DNA from: Brevibacillus centrosporus
GTDB lineage: Bacteria > Bacillota > Bacilli > Brevibacillales > Brevibacillaceae
Assembly: GCF_003710815.1 (NCBI RefSeq)
Contig: NZ_RHHP01000002.1
Coordinates: 62,001-126,000, forward strand
DNA: 64,000 nucleotides
Direction of reading: 5' to 3'
Shown: positions 47,657 to 56,179 of the stretch, in pieces
Numbering within the stretch: position 1 is the stretch's first letter
How the letters are laid out: each line of letters opens with the position of its first letter
Notes under the pieces: generated by a model
Database searches by the model: none
Told to the model about the DNA's origin: nothing
Seen by the model: the letters and a program-made list of their open reading frames with translations, nothing else
Translations under genes and position numbers: made by a program

Positions 47657-48190
47657 ATGAGAGCTGACTTGTTGAAAATGCGCCCCCTGCTTCAGCAGGA
47701 TGCTCCTTTCTTGGTTAAATGGCTTTCAGACAAGCGTGTGCTGCACTATTACGAAGGACGTGACCGCCCTCATGATCTACAGCTTGTTCATGAGCATTTC
47801 TACCCGAAAGATGACGATACGTCCCGCTGCCTCTTTCTCTATGACGGACATCCTATCGGGTACGGGCAGTATTACCCGTTGGATCAGGAGAGCAGGCAGG
47901 CATATGGATATGATGCTTCTACCATCATCTACGGCATAGATCAGTTCATCGGGGAACCGTGGTACTGGGACAGAGGCCTCGGGACCTTCCTCGTTCAAAG
48001 CCTTCTCGTTCACCTGTCTACGCATTTTGGTGCTCAGAGGGTTGTCCTCGATCCGCAGGCTTCCACTGCTCGCGCGATACGCTGCTACGAAAAGTGCGGC
48101 TTCCAGAAAGTAAAATGGCTTCCTCGTCGCGAATGGCACGAAGGAAGCATGCGAGACTGCTGGCTTATGGAGTGGAATTCCCTTTCCTAG
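47657..48190 (+). CDS. GNAT acetyltransferase resembling aminoglycoside AAC(6') enzymes
   Basis: A 177-residue GNAT protein. The pattern IGYGQYY, then YGIDQFIGEPWYWDRGLGTFLV and DPQASTARAIRCYEKCGF, follows AAC(6')-Ib-type enzymes (IDQ, GLGTKLV, RAIRCYEKAGF). It may therefore acetylate an aminoglycoside 6'-amino group, though siderophore or other substrates are possible. ATG 47657 follows AAAGGAG by 8 bp. It is a lone rightward gene between two leftward blocks; its stop overlaps the spoIVFB stop by sharing CTAG, with no terminator between. Confidence 0.82.
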   Translation: MRADLLKMRPLLQQDAPFLVKWLSDKRVLHYYEGRDRPHDLQLVHEHFYPKDDDTSRCLFLYDGHPIGYGQYYPLDQESRQAYGYDASTIIYGIDQFIGEPWYWDRGLGTFLVQSLLVHLSTHFGAQRVVLDPQASTARAIRCYEKCGFQKVKWLPRREWHEGSMRDCWLMEWNSLS

Positions 48191-49020
48191 ACAAGCTGAC
48201 CGATCTTGGCATCGTGCTTCTGCTCAAAAAGCAAGGCATGCAAAAGCTGTTCCTCCGCGAGCAGCCCGGCTCCCTGAACGTAAAACAGGTGGGAGCACCC
48301 TCGCCTCAGCTTGTGCGCAACCTCCAGAACAGTCTCTCCCGGCTCGACACTGAGTGCCTGAACGGCGTATTCATCCGGCTGCCGAACGTATTTTTCCATG
48401 AGAAAACGAAAGAATTGATAGGGAAAACGAAGAAACGCTTGAATATTGACCGCAAGCAGGTATACCCCGATCACAAGCACATTGATCTTAAGCTCCCATG
48501 CCGACAAGCCTACCAAAAGACCCGCCAAGAGCGTACTGCCTGTCAACGAAATAATCGCTGCTTGGCGGTAAGGCATAAACCAGCACAGGATCGCCTGGAC
48601 AATTCGTCCGCCATCGAGCGGCCAGATGGGAAGCAAATTAAACAAAGCGATCGTCACGTTGCTGATCAGAAAGAAGTACGCCCATTCCTCTGTCCATATG
48701 CCCGTGTACCAGAACAAGTAGGAGACAGCCATCATCACGACATTCAAGAATGGTCCAGCCAGCGCGACCACGATTTCATCCAGCGGGTCGGTCGCATAGG
48801 CATCCTCCATTGTTGCGACTCCACCGAAGGGCAGCAGCTGTACTTCTGTCACGGTCCAGCCCAGCTCACGCGCCATCGCTACATGGCCAATCTCGTGGAT
48901 GAGCACAATGACGAACAGCGTAAGTACCTCTAAAAAATGGCCCGTCATGATCGACAGGCCAATAACCGCCCAGAACAGCAAGTGTATGCGAATTCGAACC
49001 CCAAAGAAAGCTCTACTCAA
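48187..49020 (-). CDS. spoIVFB: stage IV sporulation protein FB, intramembrane metalloprotease
   Basis: Site-2-type membrane protease (M50) that activates pro-SigK in the mother cell. The 277 residues include HEIGHVAMA (zinc ligands, about residue 43), the second zinc motif NLLPIWPLDGGR (about 137), several membrane spans, and a C-terminal cytoplasmic CBS-like part (VEPGETVLEVAHKL). It overlaps the spoIVFA stop by 8 bp. Its activity is held back by SpoIVFA and BofC, both encoded in this window. Confidence 0.94.
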   Translation of the reverse strand: MSRAFFGVRIRIHLLFWAVIGLSIMTGHFLEVLTLFVIVLIHEIGHVAMARELGWTVTEVQLLPFGGVATMEDAYATDPLDEIVVALAGPFLNVVMMAVSYLFWYTGIWTEEWAYFFLISNVTIALFNLLPIWPLDGGRIVQAILCWFMPYRQAAIISLTGSTLLAGLLVGLSAWELKINVLVIGVYLLAVNIQAFLRFPYQFFRFLMEKYVRQPDEYAVQALSVEPGETVLEVAHKLRRGCSHLFYVQGAGLLAEEQLLHALLFEQKHDAKIGQLV

Positions 49021-49798
49021 ATGGGATCACATCCAGCGGATTCACGAATTGATCCTCCTGCTTGACCCCCAGATAAAGATGCCTGGAGCTGTTGTTCACC
49101 GCCCTTGCCACTCCGATTTCCTGCCCTGCCTGCAAAACGTCATCTTTTGCTACAGCGACTCGCTCCAGATTTCCAAACCACACTTCGCGGTCTTTCGTTA
49201 AACGGACAACTACCGTTGTTCCGTATCCTTGCTTTTCCCCCACATACGTGACCCAACCCGTTTCACCAATCGTTACCTGATCATTCAAAGCCGTGGTCAG
49301 TACGACTTTCGCACTTTTCGGTTCAAAGGACTTGACTACCTTCCAGTTCGCCGGCAGTTTCCAAGCATCCACCTGTTTTGTCGTCGTACCCGCTGCAGGT
49401 ACAGCATTCGGACCATGAAGAGAAGGAAGCAGAGTAGGCAACGAGCCAAATCGTGCTTCATACCAATCGGCCACACCCGAAAAATTAAAGTCGCGAGTCA
49501 TGACTTCACGTGCTGAGTTTTTCCACGTCGCAGGAATGAGCGACGTCTGAAAGAGCAAGTAGGCTGCACCGACTAACAGTACCGATGCAAGAATTTGCAG
49601 CCCCCACATCTCATGTGAATGGCGGTGATTCACCGGATCTTCCTCTTCTTTGAGCGAAAAGGCGAACGGCTCCGCAGTAGGCTCAATAGGGTCCTTCCAA
49701 TCATCCACAAAAGGCGAAAAGCTGTCCCGCGGCTGCATGCGGATCCGCTCTAACCTCTCCCGTCTTCTCTCTTTCACCCGATCGACTTCACGAAACAT
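49013..49798 (-). CDS. spoIVFA: stage IV sporulation protein FA
   Basis: Scaffold of the SigK processing complex, which anchors BofC to inhibit SpoIVFB. The 261 residues have a basic, helical N terminus, one membrane span (GLQILASVLLVGAAYLLFQ, about 86-104) and an extracytoplasmic LytM-like domain (TGWVTYVGEKQGYGTTVVVRL ending SSRHLYLGVK), in which most zinc ligands are missing, as expected for a non-enzymatic domain. ATG 49798 follows GGAGGG; the longer frame begins in an unlikely leader. First gene of the spoIVF operon. Confidence 0.88.
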   Translation of the reverse strand: MFREVDRVKERRRERLERIRMQPRDSFSPFVDDWKDPIEPTAEPFAFSLKEEEDPVNHRHSHEMWGLQILASVLLVGAAYLLFQTSLIPATWKNSAREVMTRDFNFSGVADWYEARFGSLPTLLPSLHGPNAVPAAGTTTKQVDAWKLPANWKVVKSFEPKSAKVVLTTALNDQVTIGETGWVTYVGEKQGYGTTVVVRLTKDREVWFGNLERVAVAKDDVLQAGQEIGVARAVNNSSRHLYLGVKQEDQFVNPLDVIPFE

Positions 49799-49830
49799 CC
49801 TCATCCCTCCGCAGGCCAAGCCTTTGTACC

Positions 49831-49860
49831 ATCTTATGACTTGTCTACCTGCTTTATGAC
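49831..49860 (-). promoter_or_regulatory. possible SigE promoter of spoIVFA-spoIVFB
   Basis: Minus strand GTCATAA (49854-49860) and CATAAGAT (49831-49838), 15 bp apart, resemble the SigE pattern (GTCATATT, CATACAAT). SigE control of spoIVF is known in Bacillus. The match is partial. Confidence 0.35.
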
Positions 49861-49910
49861 CCGTGTCCAAGTGGGCATTTCGTATCAATAGGCTCTTGAA
49901 AAACAAAAAA

Positions 49911-49935
49911 GACAGTCTCCCCATTGAGAGACTGC
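49911..49935 (-). terminator. terminator of the cold shock gene
   Basis: GACAGTCTC and GAGACTGCC arms, loop CCCATT, followed on the minus strand by TTTTTTG. Confidence 0.85.
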
Positions 49936-49957
49936 CTCTGAATCTGCCGAAGTTAAA

Positions 49958-50158
49958 TTACAGTTTAGTTACGCTAGCAGCTTGAGGTCCACGGCTACCT
50001 TGAACGATTTCAAACTCAACCTTTTGACCTTCGTCCAGAGATTTGAAACCTTCTGACTGGATCGCGCTGTAGTGTACGAATACGTCGTCTCCACCTTCAA
50101 CTTGGATGAAGCCGTATCCTTTTTCCGCATTGAACCATTTTACGATACCTTGTTGCAT
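49958..50158 (-). CDS. cspB: cold shock protein
   Basis: Single-stranded RNA/DNA-binding protein of 66 residues with a cold shock domain. RNP-1 is KGYGFIQVE and RNP-2 is VFVHYSAI. The product is close to Bacillus CspB/CspD. It acts as an RNA chaperone. Transcription appears to start near 50350, leaving an unusually long untranslated leader of about 190 nt, a feature of cold-inducible csp genes. The B versus D paralogue cannot be decided. Confidence 0.95.
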   Translation of the reverse strand: MQQGIVKWFNAEKGYGFIQVEGGDDVFVHYSAIQSEGFKSLDEGQKVEFEIVQGSRGPQAASVTKL

Positions 50159-50357
50159 GAAACAAAACCTCCCTGAACATTACGCCCCACGAGGCGAAAA
50201 AGTGTAGCGTCAACCCTTTTTTACAGAAAGCTTTTTGCGTCAAGGAAAAAAGTCGTACATAGCTGAGATTGACAAATGGTTCGTCACACTCAACCGGTAC
50301 GACTCCATAACCAATCCATCAAACACTATAACTTGTAAAAATGGTTAACTTAGGATG

Positions 50358-50386
50358 ATTTTATCACAGCGCCTTCCATTTGTCAC
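50358..50386 (-). promoter_or_regulatory. promoter of the cold shock gene, long 5' UTR
   Basis: Minus strand GTGACA (50381-50386), 17 bp spacer, TAAAAT (50358-50363), starting 6 bp after the rodA stop. The 50159-50350 leader holds no ORF. Confidence 0.6.
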
Positions 50387-50391
50387 GCTTT

Positions 50392-51522
50392 TTAGTCAAA
50401 ACGCAGCTTGTCCTTGCGCATGCCTACATTCAAAACTACACCGATAATCAGGAAGTTCGTAATCAGCGAGCTCCCCCCGTAGCTAATAAAGGGAAGCGGA
50501 ATCCCGGTGATCGGCATCAGCTGAATGGTCATGCCGATGTTCTCAAAGATTTGGAAGGTCAGCATGCCGACCACACCCGCTACTACATAGGAGCCAAATG
50601 GATCTTTGGCTTCCATCGCGATACGGATCATGCGATAAATCAAAAAGAAGAACAGGATCATCAGAAGCCCTGCACCCATAAACCCAAGCTTTTCTGCAAT
50701 GACGGTGAAGATAAAGTCGCTCTCTCCAACCGGAACCCAACCAAAGCTCGCTTGCGTCGGTGTATCGATACCTTTTCCAAAGAGCTGACCAGAGCCAATC
50801 GCGATCAAAGCCTGCTTTAGCTGAAAGCCTCTTCCCATCGCCTCCAGATCCGGATCCATCCAGAAGATGATCCGATCCCATTGGTACGGCTTAATGATCT
50901 TAAAGAAAATCTCCTGCTTGTATTGATAAAGCAGCGTCATGCCAGCAAAAAAGCTGCCTACAAGAGCTCCCACGTAGACGACGTGCTTCAAGCGGATCCC
51001 ACCGACAATCAGCATCGTTGCGAGCATACCGGTATAGACAAGGGCCGTCCCCAAGTCAGGCTGTACTAGAATTAACAGCAGCGGAACGCCTACGAGCGAA
51101 GCCACCGGGATCAGCTTGTAAAAATAGTAAAACCGATCCGGATCCTCTGCCCGCTTTGCCATGAACCGGGCTACCGTCAAGATGGTGAACAGCTTCATCG
51201 GCTCTGACGGCTGCAGCAGCACTGGGCCGAGATCATACCAGCTTGTTGTATTGTTGATCGGCTTAGTCTGAAAAACTCCGATCAAGAGGATCAGTCCGAT
51301 CGCGTACAAAACATACGACATGTTGTAGAACAGGCGGTAGTCAAACAACAAGGTACCCACTAGTACCACAAATCCAACGATGTACCAGATGACCTGCTGA
51401 TGAGCTTTATCGACACCTGCGGCAGAACCGGAGATTCCCAGGTAACTGAAGATCCCGAGTCCCACCAAAATCATGATGATGGTCCAGTCGACAGTTTTCA
51501 AATGTCGTTTTTCCAGGTCCAT
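50392..51522 (-). CDS. rodA: rod-shape-determining glycan polymerase RodA
   Basis: SEDS-family peptidoglycan glycosyltransferase that works with a class B PBP in cell elongation. The 376-residue product has about ten membrane spans and the SEDS signatures WYDLGPVLLQPSEPMKLF, LILVQPDLGTALVYTG and GITGIPLPFISYGGSSLI near the C terminus. ATG 51522 follows AGGAGG. It lies last in the mreBCD-PBP2-minCD cluster, so its presumed partner PBP2 is encoded only two genes away. Confidence 0.95.
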   Translation of the reverse strand: MDLEKRHLKTVDWTIIMILVGLGIFSYLGISGSAAGVDKAHQQVIWYIVGFVVLVGTLLFDYRLFYNMSYVLYAIGLILLIGVFQTKPINNTTSWYDLGPVLLQPSEPMKLFTILTVARFMAKRAEDPDRFYYFYKLIPVASLVGVPLLLILVQPDLGTALVYTGMLATMLIVGGIRLKHVVYVGALVGSFFAGMTLLYQYKQEIFFKIIKPYQWDRIIFWMDPDLEAMGRGFQLKQALIAIGSGQLFGKGIDTPTQASFGWVPVGESDFIFTVIAEKLGFMGAGLLMILFFFLIYRMIRIAMEAKDPFGSYVVAGVVGMLTFQIFENIGMTIQLMPITGIPLPFISYGGSSLITNFLIIGVVLNVGMRKDKLRFD

Positions 51523-51579
51523 GCTCGTCCTCCTAGAAAACGTGGCTCCCACCTTTTTCAGACGGGAGCCATGCCTAAC

Positions 51580-52374
51580 CTATTTCAAGCCAAAAAACTT
51601 GCGCATTTTATGGAGCATCCCTGCTTTTTCTTCTAATGGCTGCAGGGGTACAGCTTCACCCAAAAGTCTGCGGGCAATATTGCGATACGCGATCGAAGCG
51701 CGAGACTCGTGGTTCATCACAGCTGGCTCCCCTTGGTTTGCTGATTTGATGACATGATCATCATCCGGTACCACACCGATCAAGTCAATGGCGAGCAAAT
51801 CCAGAATGTCCTCTACATCCAGCATATCACCATTTTTCACCATATGCGAACGCACACGGTTGATAACCAGCTTCGGCATGCCTACCTTTTCCCGCTCCAA
51901 GAGTCCAATAATCCTATCAGCGTCACGCACTGCCGCTTTTTCCGGTGTCGTAACGACTATCGCCTGATCAGCACCTGCCACTGCATTGCGGAAGCCTTGC
52001 TCAATTCCGGCAGGGCAGTCGATGATGACGTAATCGAATTCACGTTTCAATTGCGTAACGATTTCTTCCATTTGTTCAGGTGTAACTGCAGACTTGTCTT
52101 TCGTCTGGGCAGCCGGCAAAAGCGACAGATTTTCAAATCGCTTGTCCTTAATCAACGCCTGCTGCAATCGGCATGCGCCTTCTGCAACATCGACCAGATC
52201 GTAAATGATCCGATTCTCCAAGCCCATGACAACATCCAGGTTGCGCAGACCGATATCCGTATCGACCATGCACACCTTTTGACCCAGCAAAGCAAGTGCA
52301 GTACCTAAATTCGCGGAGGTGGTCGTCTTACCCACGCCGCCTTTACCCGAAGTTACGACTATTCCTATCCCCAC
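51580..52374 (-). CDS. minD: septum site-determining ATPase MinD
   Basis: Membrane-binding ATPase that positions the division inhibitor MinC. The 264 residues have the deviant Walker A GKGGVGKTTTSANLG (about 9-23), VDTDIGLRNLD, the ATPase segment DYVIIDCPAGIEQGF, and the C-terminal amphipathic membrane-targeting helix MLHKMRKFFGLK. It follows minC by 33 bp and precedes rodA by 57 bp. Confidence 0.97.
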   Translation of the reverse strand: MGIGIVVTSGKGGVGKTTTSANLGTALALLGQKVCMVDTDIGLRNLDVVMGLENRIIYDLVDVAEGACRLQQALIKDKRFENLSLLPAAQTKDKSAVTPEQMEEIVTQLKREFDYVIIDCPAGIEQGFRNAVAGADQAIVVTTPEKAAVRDADRIIGLLEREKVGMPKLVINRVRSHMVKNGDMLDVEDILDLLAIDLIGVVPDDDHVIKSANQGEPAVMNHESRASIAYRNIARRLLGEAVPLQPLEEKAGMLHKMRKFFGLK

Positions 52375-52407
52375 GTCCGTTCCCCCTCTTCACTCTACCC
52401 ACAAGCC

Positions 52408-53079
52408 TCAAGCCTTCTTTTCTCCCAGTTCTGGCCGGATCCGCGCCAGATAGTTCATTTTCGCCACCAGCATCGTTTCATTTTCCAGGTACGCAAACTC
52501 TGTACCCCCGGAATGATTGGTCCACTCTTCCCCTGGCTTGCTGATTACATCGGCAATCCTCAGCTGGGTAGGACTCATCACGGCTGCAGCAATAATGACC
52601 TGACTGTCACCATCGATCCCTGCATGGGCATAGCCTCGCAGATGACCCAGAACATAGATATTTCCCGTACTGCGAACGATTCCTCCCGGGTTGACATCCC
52701 CCAAAAGGAGCAAGTCTCCGTCGTACTCGAGTACTTGACCGGAGCGAACCGTGTGTACCTGGACGGAAAAATGTGTTTTCAGGCGTTCGGCAAAAGCTTC
52801 CTCTTTTGTGATCACATCCGCCTCAACGGTATGAATGACCAGATTCCCCTTTTGCCGAATAATTTGAGTCAACTGCTCCTGTTGTTCTGGTGAGCAGTAC
52901 CTTTTCCCCAATTTAATGGATACCCGTATCAGCGGTCCTGACAAAATCTGTTGATGGCTATGCTCTATTTTTTCACGCACATCGGTCAGCAGTTCTTCGA
53001 AGGAACAGGTATCGTCCATGAAGAAGACGAGCCCCTCTTTTGTTCCTTTGATTGTGACCTTGCTTTTCACAGTCGTCAC
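52408..53079 (-). CDS. minC: septum site-determining protein MinC
   Basis: Inhibitor of FtsZ assembly away from midcell. The N-terminal FtsZ-acting domain (VTIKGTKEGLVFFMDDTCSFEELL) and C-terminal beta-helix (SGQVLEYDGDLLLLGDVNPGG, IYVLGHLRGYAHAG) are typical. GTG 53079 is preferred because GAGGTGA is 5 bp upstream and it yields an N terminus like Bacillus MinC; the frame itself opens at ATG 53103 with a poor ribosome site. It lies 99 bp after PBP2. Confidence 0.93.
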   Translation of the reverse strand: MTTVKSKVTIKGTKEGLVFFMDDTCSFEELLTDVREKIEHSHQQILSGPLIRVSIKLGKRYCSPEQQEQLTQIIRQKGNLVIHTVEADVITKEEAFAERLKTHFSVQVHTVRSGQVLEYDGDLLLLGDVNPGGIVRSTGNIYVLGHLRGYAHAGIDGDSQVIIAAAVMSPTQLRIADVISKPGEEWTNHSGGTEFAYLENETMLVAKMNYLARIRPELGEKKA

Positions 53080-53178
53080 CTGTTTCACCTCGACCGATAC
53101 CATTCGCCATACAGAAACTTTTTTCCTGCTCTACTTGAAAAATTTGCCGAATCGGGTCACATCACGCCGTTTGAACCT

Positions 53179-55614
53179 TTAGGGCTTGGTTGTGGATGAA
53201 GAAGTGGGCGATGCTGGGTGCAGAACACCCGGGTTTAATTCGTCATACGCCTCCAGCAAGCGACGAGAAATGGGACCTGTCGCATCCGAGCTGGAGGTTC
53301 CGTCCTTCAAACTGTTAGGTGCCACGACGACAAACACGATTTGCGGATTTTCGTAAGGAGCAAACCCTACGACCAGCGCGTTCTCTGCCCGACGCCCAGT
53401 CTGAGCGGTACCAGACTTGGCAGCGACGTTGTACGGCAAGCCGGTAAAGGCACGGGAAACGGTACCACCTGGCTGCGTAACCAAGTGCATCCCTTCTTTT
53501 ACGACCTGAATGTACTTCGGATCGATGTTTACCCGATTCAAGACTTGCGGCTCAATCAAAGTCAGTGTCTGTCCCGGTTTTTTCGGATCTGTCGTCCCTC
53601 TGCGGATTTCCTTGACGAGATGCGGACGAATCCGGTAGCCACCGTTGGCAATCGTCGATATATACTGCGCGATCTGAATGGGGGTAAACAGATCGTACTG
53701 CCCGATCATCGCATCCGCCAGGTTACCGTAGTACAAGTTGGGGTTTTCCCAGCCTGTCTTTTCTCCCGGCAGGTCAATACCGGTTTTTACCCCGAGACCA
53801 AACTGAGCATTGTAGAAGTCGAGTACGGAAAACTGTTTCTCCCAGCCTTGTGTGCCTTTCTTCGCCAGACGAATCGCCATTTCGTACATGTACGTGTTAT
53901 TGGATACTTGCAGCGCACGTCTCGCATTGACCGGACCGTGTCCCCCCGCTTTCCAGTTCCGCTTGTACGAAGTCCCTACCTCCAAGCCTCCGCGGTCATA
54001 AATGGTTTCATTCGGAGTGGTCAACCCTTCCTGCAGGGCAATCATGACAGACAACGGCTTATACGTGGAAGCCGGTGGGTAAGGCGTGTAAATGAAACGG
54101 TTGGATTCGTTCGGGAGAATCAACGAGGAGTATACCTTGTTAAATTCTTTCCGGTCGTAGTACAGATTCAGATTGTAGTCAGGGTAGCTCGCCATAGCCA
54201 GAATTTCCCCCGTATTCGGGTTCATGGCCATTACGTGAGCATCCTTAAATTCCTTTGGCGTGGTCGGCTTCTTTTTGTAGGCTTCGACTTCTTCCTTTAA
54301 AATAGCCTCTACCTTGCTCTGGAAGCGCCAATCCAAGGCAAGCACGAGATCATTACCCGGCTCAGGTGCCTGACGCATGGTCTTCTCTACCGTCTCCGAG
54401 TTTTTGTTGACGTGGACATCCATGATCCCGTCTTTTCCACGCAGGTATCGCTCGTAGTAGGCTTCAAGCCCGGTTACCCCTACACGGTCGATGGCATTAT
54501 ACCCTTGCGCCTCGTATTCCTTCAGGCTCTCCGGGCGAATGGCATTGATATACCCGAGGAAGTGCGTGCCAAAAGCTGTACCGTCGGGATCGGGCATGAT
54601 TTGTCTTACCGGCTCCAGCTCTACGCTGATCCCCGGCAGCTCTGTCCGCCTCTCTTCGATCTGGAACATTTCCTGCTGTGTGATGTTGACCTTCACACGA
54701 CGCGGGATGTAGCTCGCCATTTGAGGAGAGCGCATTTCCTGGAGCAGGGACAGCTTATGCCACTGGAACTGGCGCTGTTGATCCGTCAAAGGCAGAGGAA
54801 CGTCCAATTCGAACAAGGAGGCGTAACGGAGCAAATCCATGTCAGACTTGTCCGAGAGCTGAGCAGGTGTCGGCAGCTGTCTGATTTGTGCCTTTACTTC
54901 CTTAATCAAATCATCGCGGTCTTCTTTATCCAGTGTAAGGGAGAACTGGACATTTGCATGGAAGGCCGTCTTTAGCAGCTCCAGGTCGGACAGTCCATCT
55001 AGAGCAGTAGCATTGCCGTTCTTCATACTCGTTTTTAATTTGTTGATGACGTTCTCTCTCTCTTTATCATCAAAAGGAGAGCGTACACGCAGCCCCACGT
55101 ACAGAGCTGTCTTCACCAGGTTGTAATCGGACATCGAATCGACCTGCTCCTGCTTTGGAACCAGCTGGAGCTTCGGCGTGATCAGCGCCTTCAGCTCATT
55201 CGTTTTCTTCTCATCAAAAGCTACCGGCAATGTAGACCGCAGCTCAATGGTCTTTTTCAGCAGCTCTTTGTCCGTCCCCAATTTCCCACCATCGGGAATC
55301 AGGATTTTGGCTAGGCGATCTGCTACTTTTTCTTCATCAATATCCTGTCCTTGCTCTTCCACATACTGCACCGTATAAACTGGCTTGTTGGAGACGAGCA
55401 CCGCTCCATTCTTGTCGAGAATCCTGCCCCGCGGAGCTGAAATTGGCAGCTCGCGAATGCTGAATTTCTCCAGCTCATGTCGGTACTGCTCTCCTTCTAC
55501 CAGTTGCACGAAAGCGAGACGCAAAATGATAGCGGCAAAAAACAGGAACACGATCAGGAACAAAATGTTCAGCCGAATCGGTATATGCGATTTCGGTTCT
55601 TTCGTTTCCTCCAC
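53179..55614 (-). CDS. class B penicillin-binding protein (PBP2) with four internal repeats
   Basis: Peptidoglycan D,D-transpeptidase of the elongasome. The 811 residues are long for the family (about 630-720 usual). One N-terminal membrane span (LNILFLIVFLFFAAIILRLAF) is followed by PRGRILDKNGAVL. Four gapless 47-48-residue repeats run from residue 114 to about 304, each starting T/S-D-x-x-L-L-K/R. The dimerisation region follows, then the transpeptidase domain with the STYK nucleophile Ser516, SNN (571-573) and KSGTAQTG (733-740). The tail is Ser/Thr/Pro-rich. Its position between mreD and minC suggests it partners RodA. Confidence 0.94.
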   Translation of the reverse strand: MEETKEPKSHIPIRLNILFLIVFLFFAAIILRLAFVQLVEGEQYRHELEKFSIRELPISAPRGRILDKNGAVLVSNKPVYTVQYVEEQGQDIDEEKVADRLAKILIPDGGKLGTDKELLKKTIELRSTLPVAFDEKKTNELKALITPKLQLVPKQEQVDSMSDYNLVKTALYVGLRVRSPFDDKERENVINKLKTSMKNGNATALDGLSDLELLKTAFHANVQFSLTLDKEDRDDLIKEVKAQIRQLPTPAQLSDKSDMDLLRYASLFELDVPLPLTDQQRQFQWHKLSLLQEMRSPQMASYIPRRVKVNITQQEMFQIEERRTELPGISVELEPVRQIMPDPDGTAFGTHFLGYINAIRPESLKEYEAQGYNAIDRVGVTGLEAYYERYLRGKDGIMDVHVNKNSETVEKTMRQAPEPGNDLVLALDWRFQSKVEAILKEEVEAYKKKPTTPKEFKDAHVMAMNPNTGEILAMASYPDYNLNLYYDRKEFNKVYSSLILPNESNRFIYTPYPPASTYKPLSVMIALQEGLTTPNETIYDRGGLEVGTSYKRNWKAGGHGPVNARRALQVSNNTYMYEMAIRLAKKGTQGWEKQFSVLDFYNAQFGLGVKTGIDLPGEKTGWENPNLYYGNLADAMIGQYDLFTPIQIAQYISTIANGGYRIRPHLVKEIRRGTTDPKKPGQTLTLIEPQVLNRVNIDPKYIQVVKEGMHLVTQPGGTVSRAFTGLPYNVAAKSGTAQTGRRAENALVVGFAPYENPQIVFVVVAPNSLKDGTSSSDATGPISRRLLEAYDELNPGVLHPASPTSSSTTKP
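54700..55275 (-). repeat. four tandem 47-48-codon repeats in the PBP2 N-terminal region
   Basis: Units start at residues 114 (TDKELLKKT), 162 (SDYNLVKTA), 209 (SDLELLKTA) and 257 (SDMDLLRYA). In all four, position 2 is Asp, 5 is Leu, 6 is Leu/Val, 7 is Lys/Arg and 20 is Phe/Leu, with an acidic turn at 21-22 and Arg or Thr at 25. The first 28 residues of the four units align without gaps. Confidence 0.85.
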
Positions 55615-55651
55615 GAGTTCTCCCCTCCTTACAGATACGCCGTAATCATGG

Positions 55652-56179
55652 TTATTCTGCGTGCAAATCTCGCTTCTTCGCCTGAATCTTGTTGCACATT
55701 CTCATGATCGGGACATAAATCAGCAGTGTCACAACGAGGTTGAGTATGACACTGGGCAGAATTTGGCGGTTCAGCATCCATTGGACGTCATAGGGCGCAG
55801 CCGAAAACAGTCGGAACAAGCTGTAGAGCAGCCACTCATGACCAAACAGGATCAGGGCGCTTGTTACGAATACCATGCCAAATCCACGCTGGAACAGCAA
55901 AACGATCAAGCCTGCAAAATAGCTCGCTACCATCATGGACATCGTGTAAATGCCGATGACCTGACCGAAAAGCACATCCTGCAAAAACCCGAACGCGAGT
56001 CCGTAGTAGAGACCTTCCCGCCTGCCCATGAACATGGAGATGAGAATGCAGCATACTAGCGCAAAGCGGGGTACTGTCATCCACGACAGACCCCATGTAG
56101 CTGTTGCAATCACTTGAACGACAGTTCCTTCTAGAAGGAACAGGACCAGTACTGTTAGCGTCAAAATAAAGCGTTGCAT
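55652..56179 (-). CDS. mreD: rod-shape-determining protein MreD
   Basis: Membrane component of the elongasome, 175 residues with about five spans (ILTLTVLVLFLLEGTVVQVI; FALVCCILISMFMG; MMVASYFAGLIVLLFQ). The glycine-aromatic string GRREGLYYGLAFGFLQDVLFG is the MreD family mark. Its ATG shares one base with the mreC stop (TAATG), so translation is coupled. Confidence 0.94.
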   Translation of the reverse strand: MQRFILTLTVLVLFLLEGTVVQVIATATWGLSWMTVPRFALVCCILISMFMGRREGLYYGLAFGFLQDVLFGQVIGIYTMSMMVASYFAGLIVLLFQRGFGMVFVTSALILFGHEWLLYSLFRLFSAAPYDVQWMLNRQILPSVILNLVVTLLIYVPIMRMCNKIQAKKRDLHAE

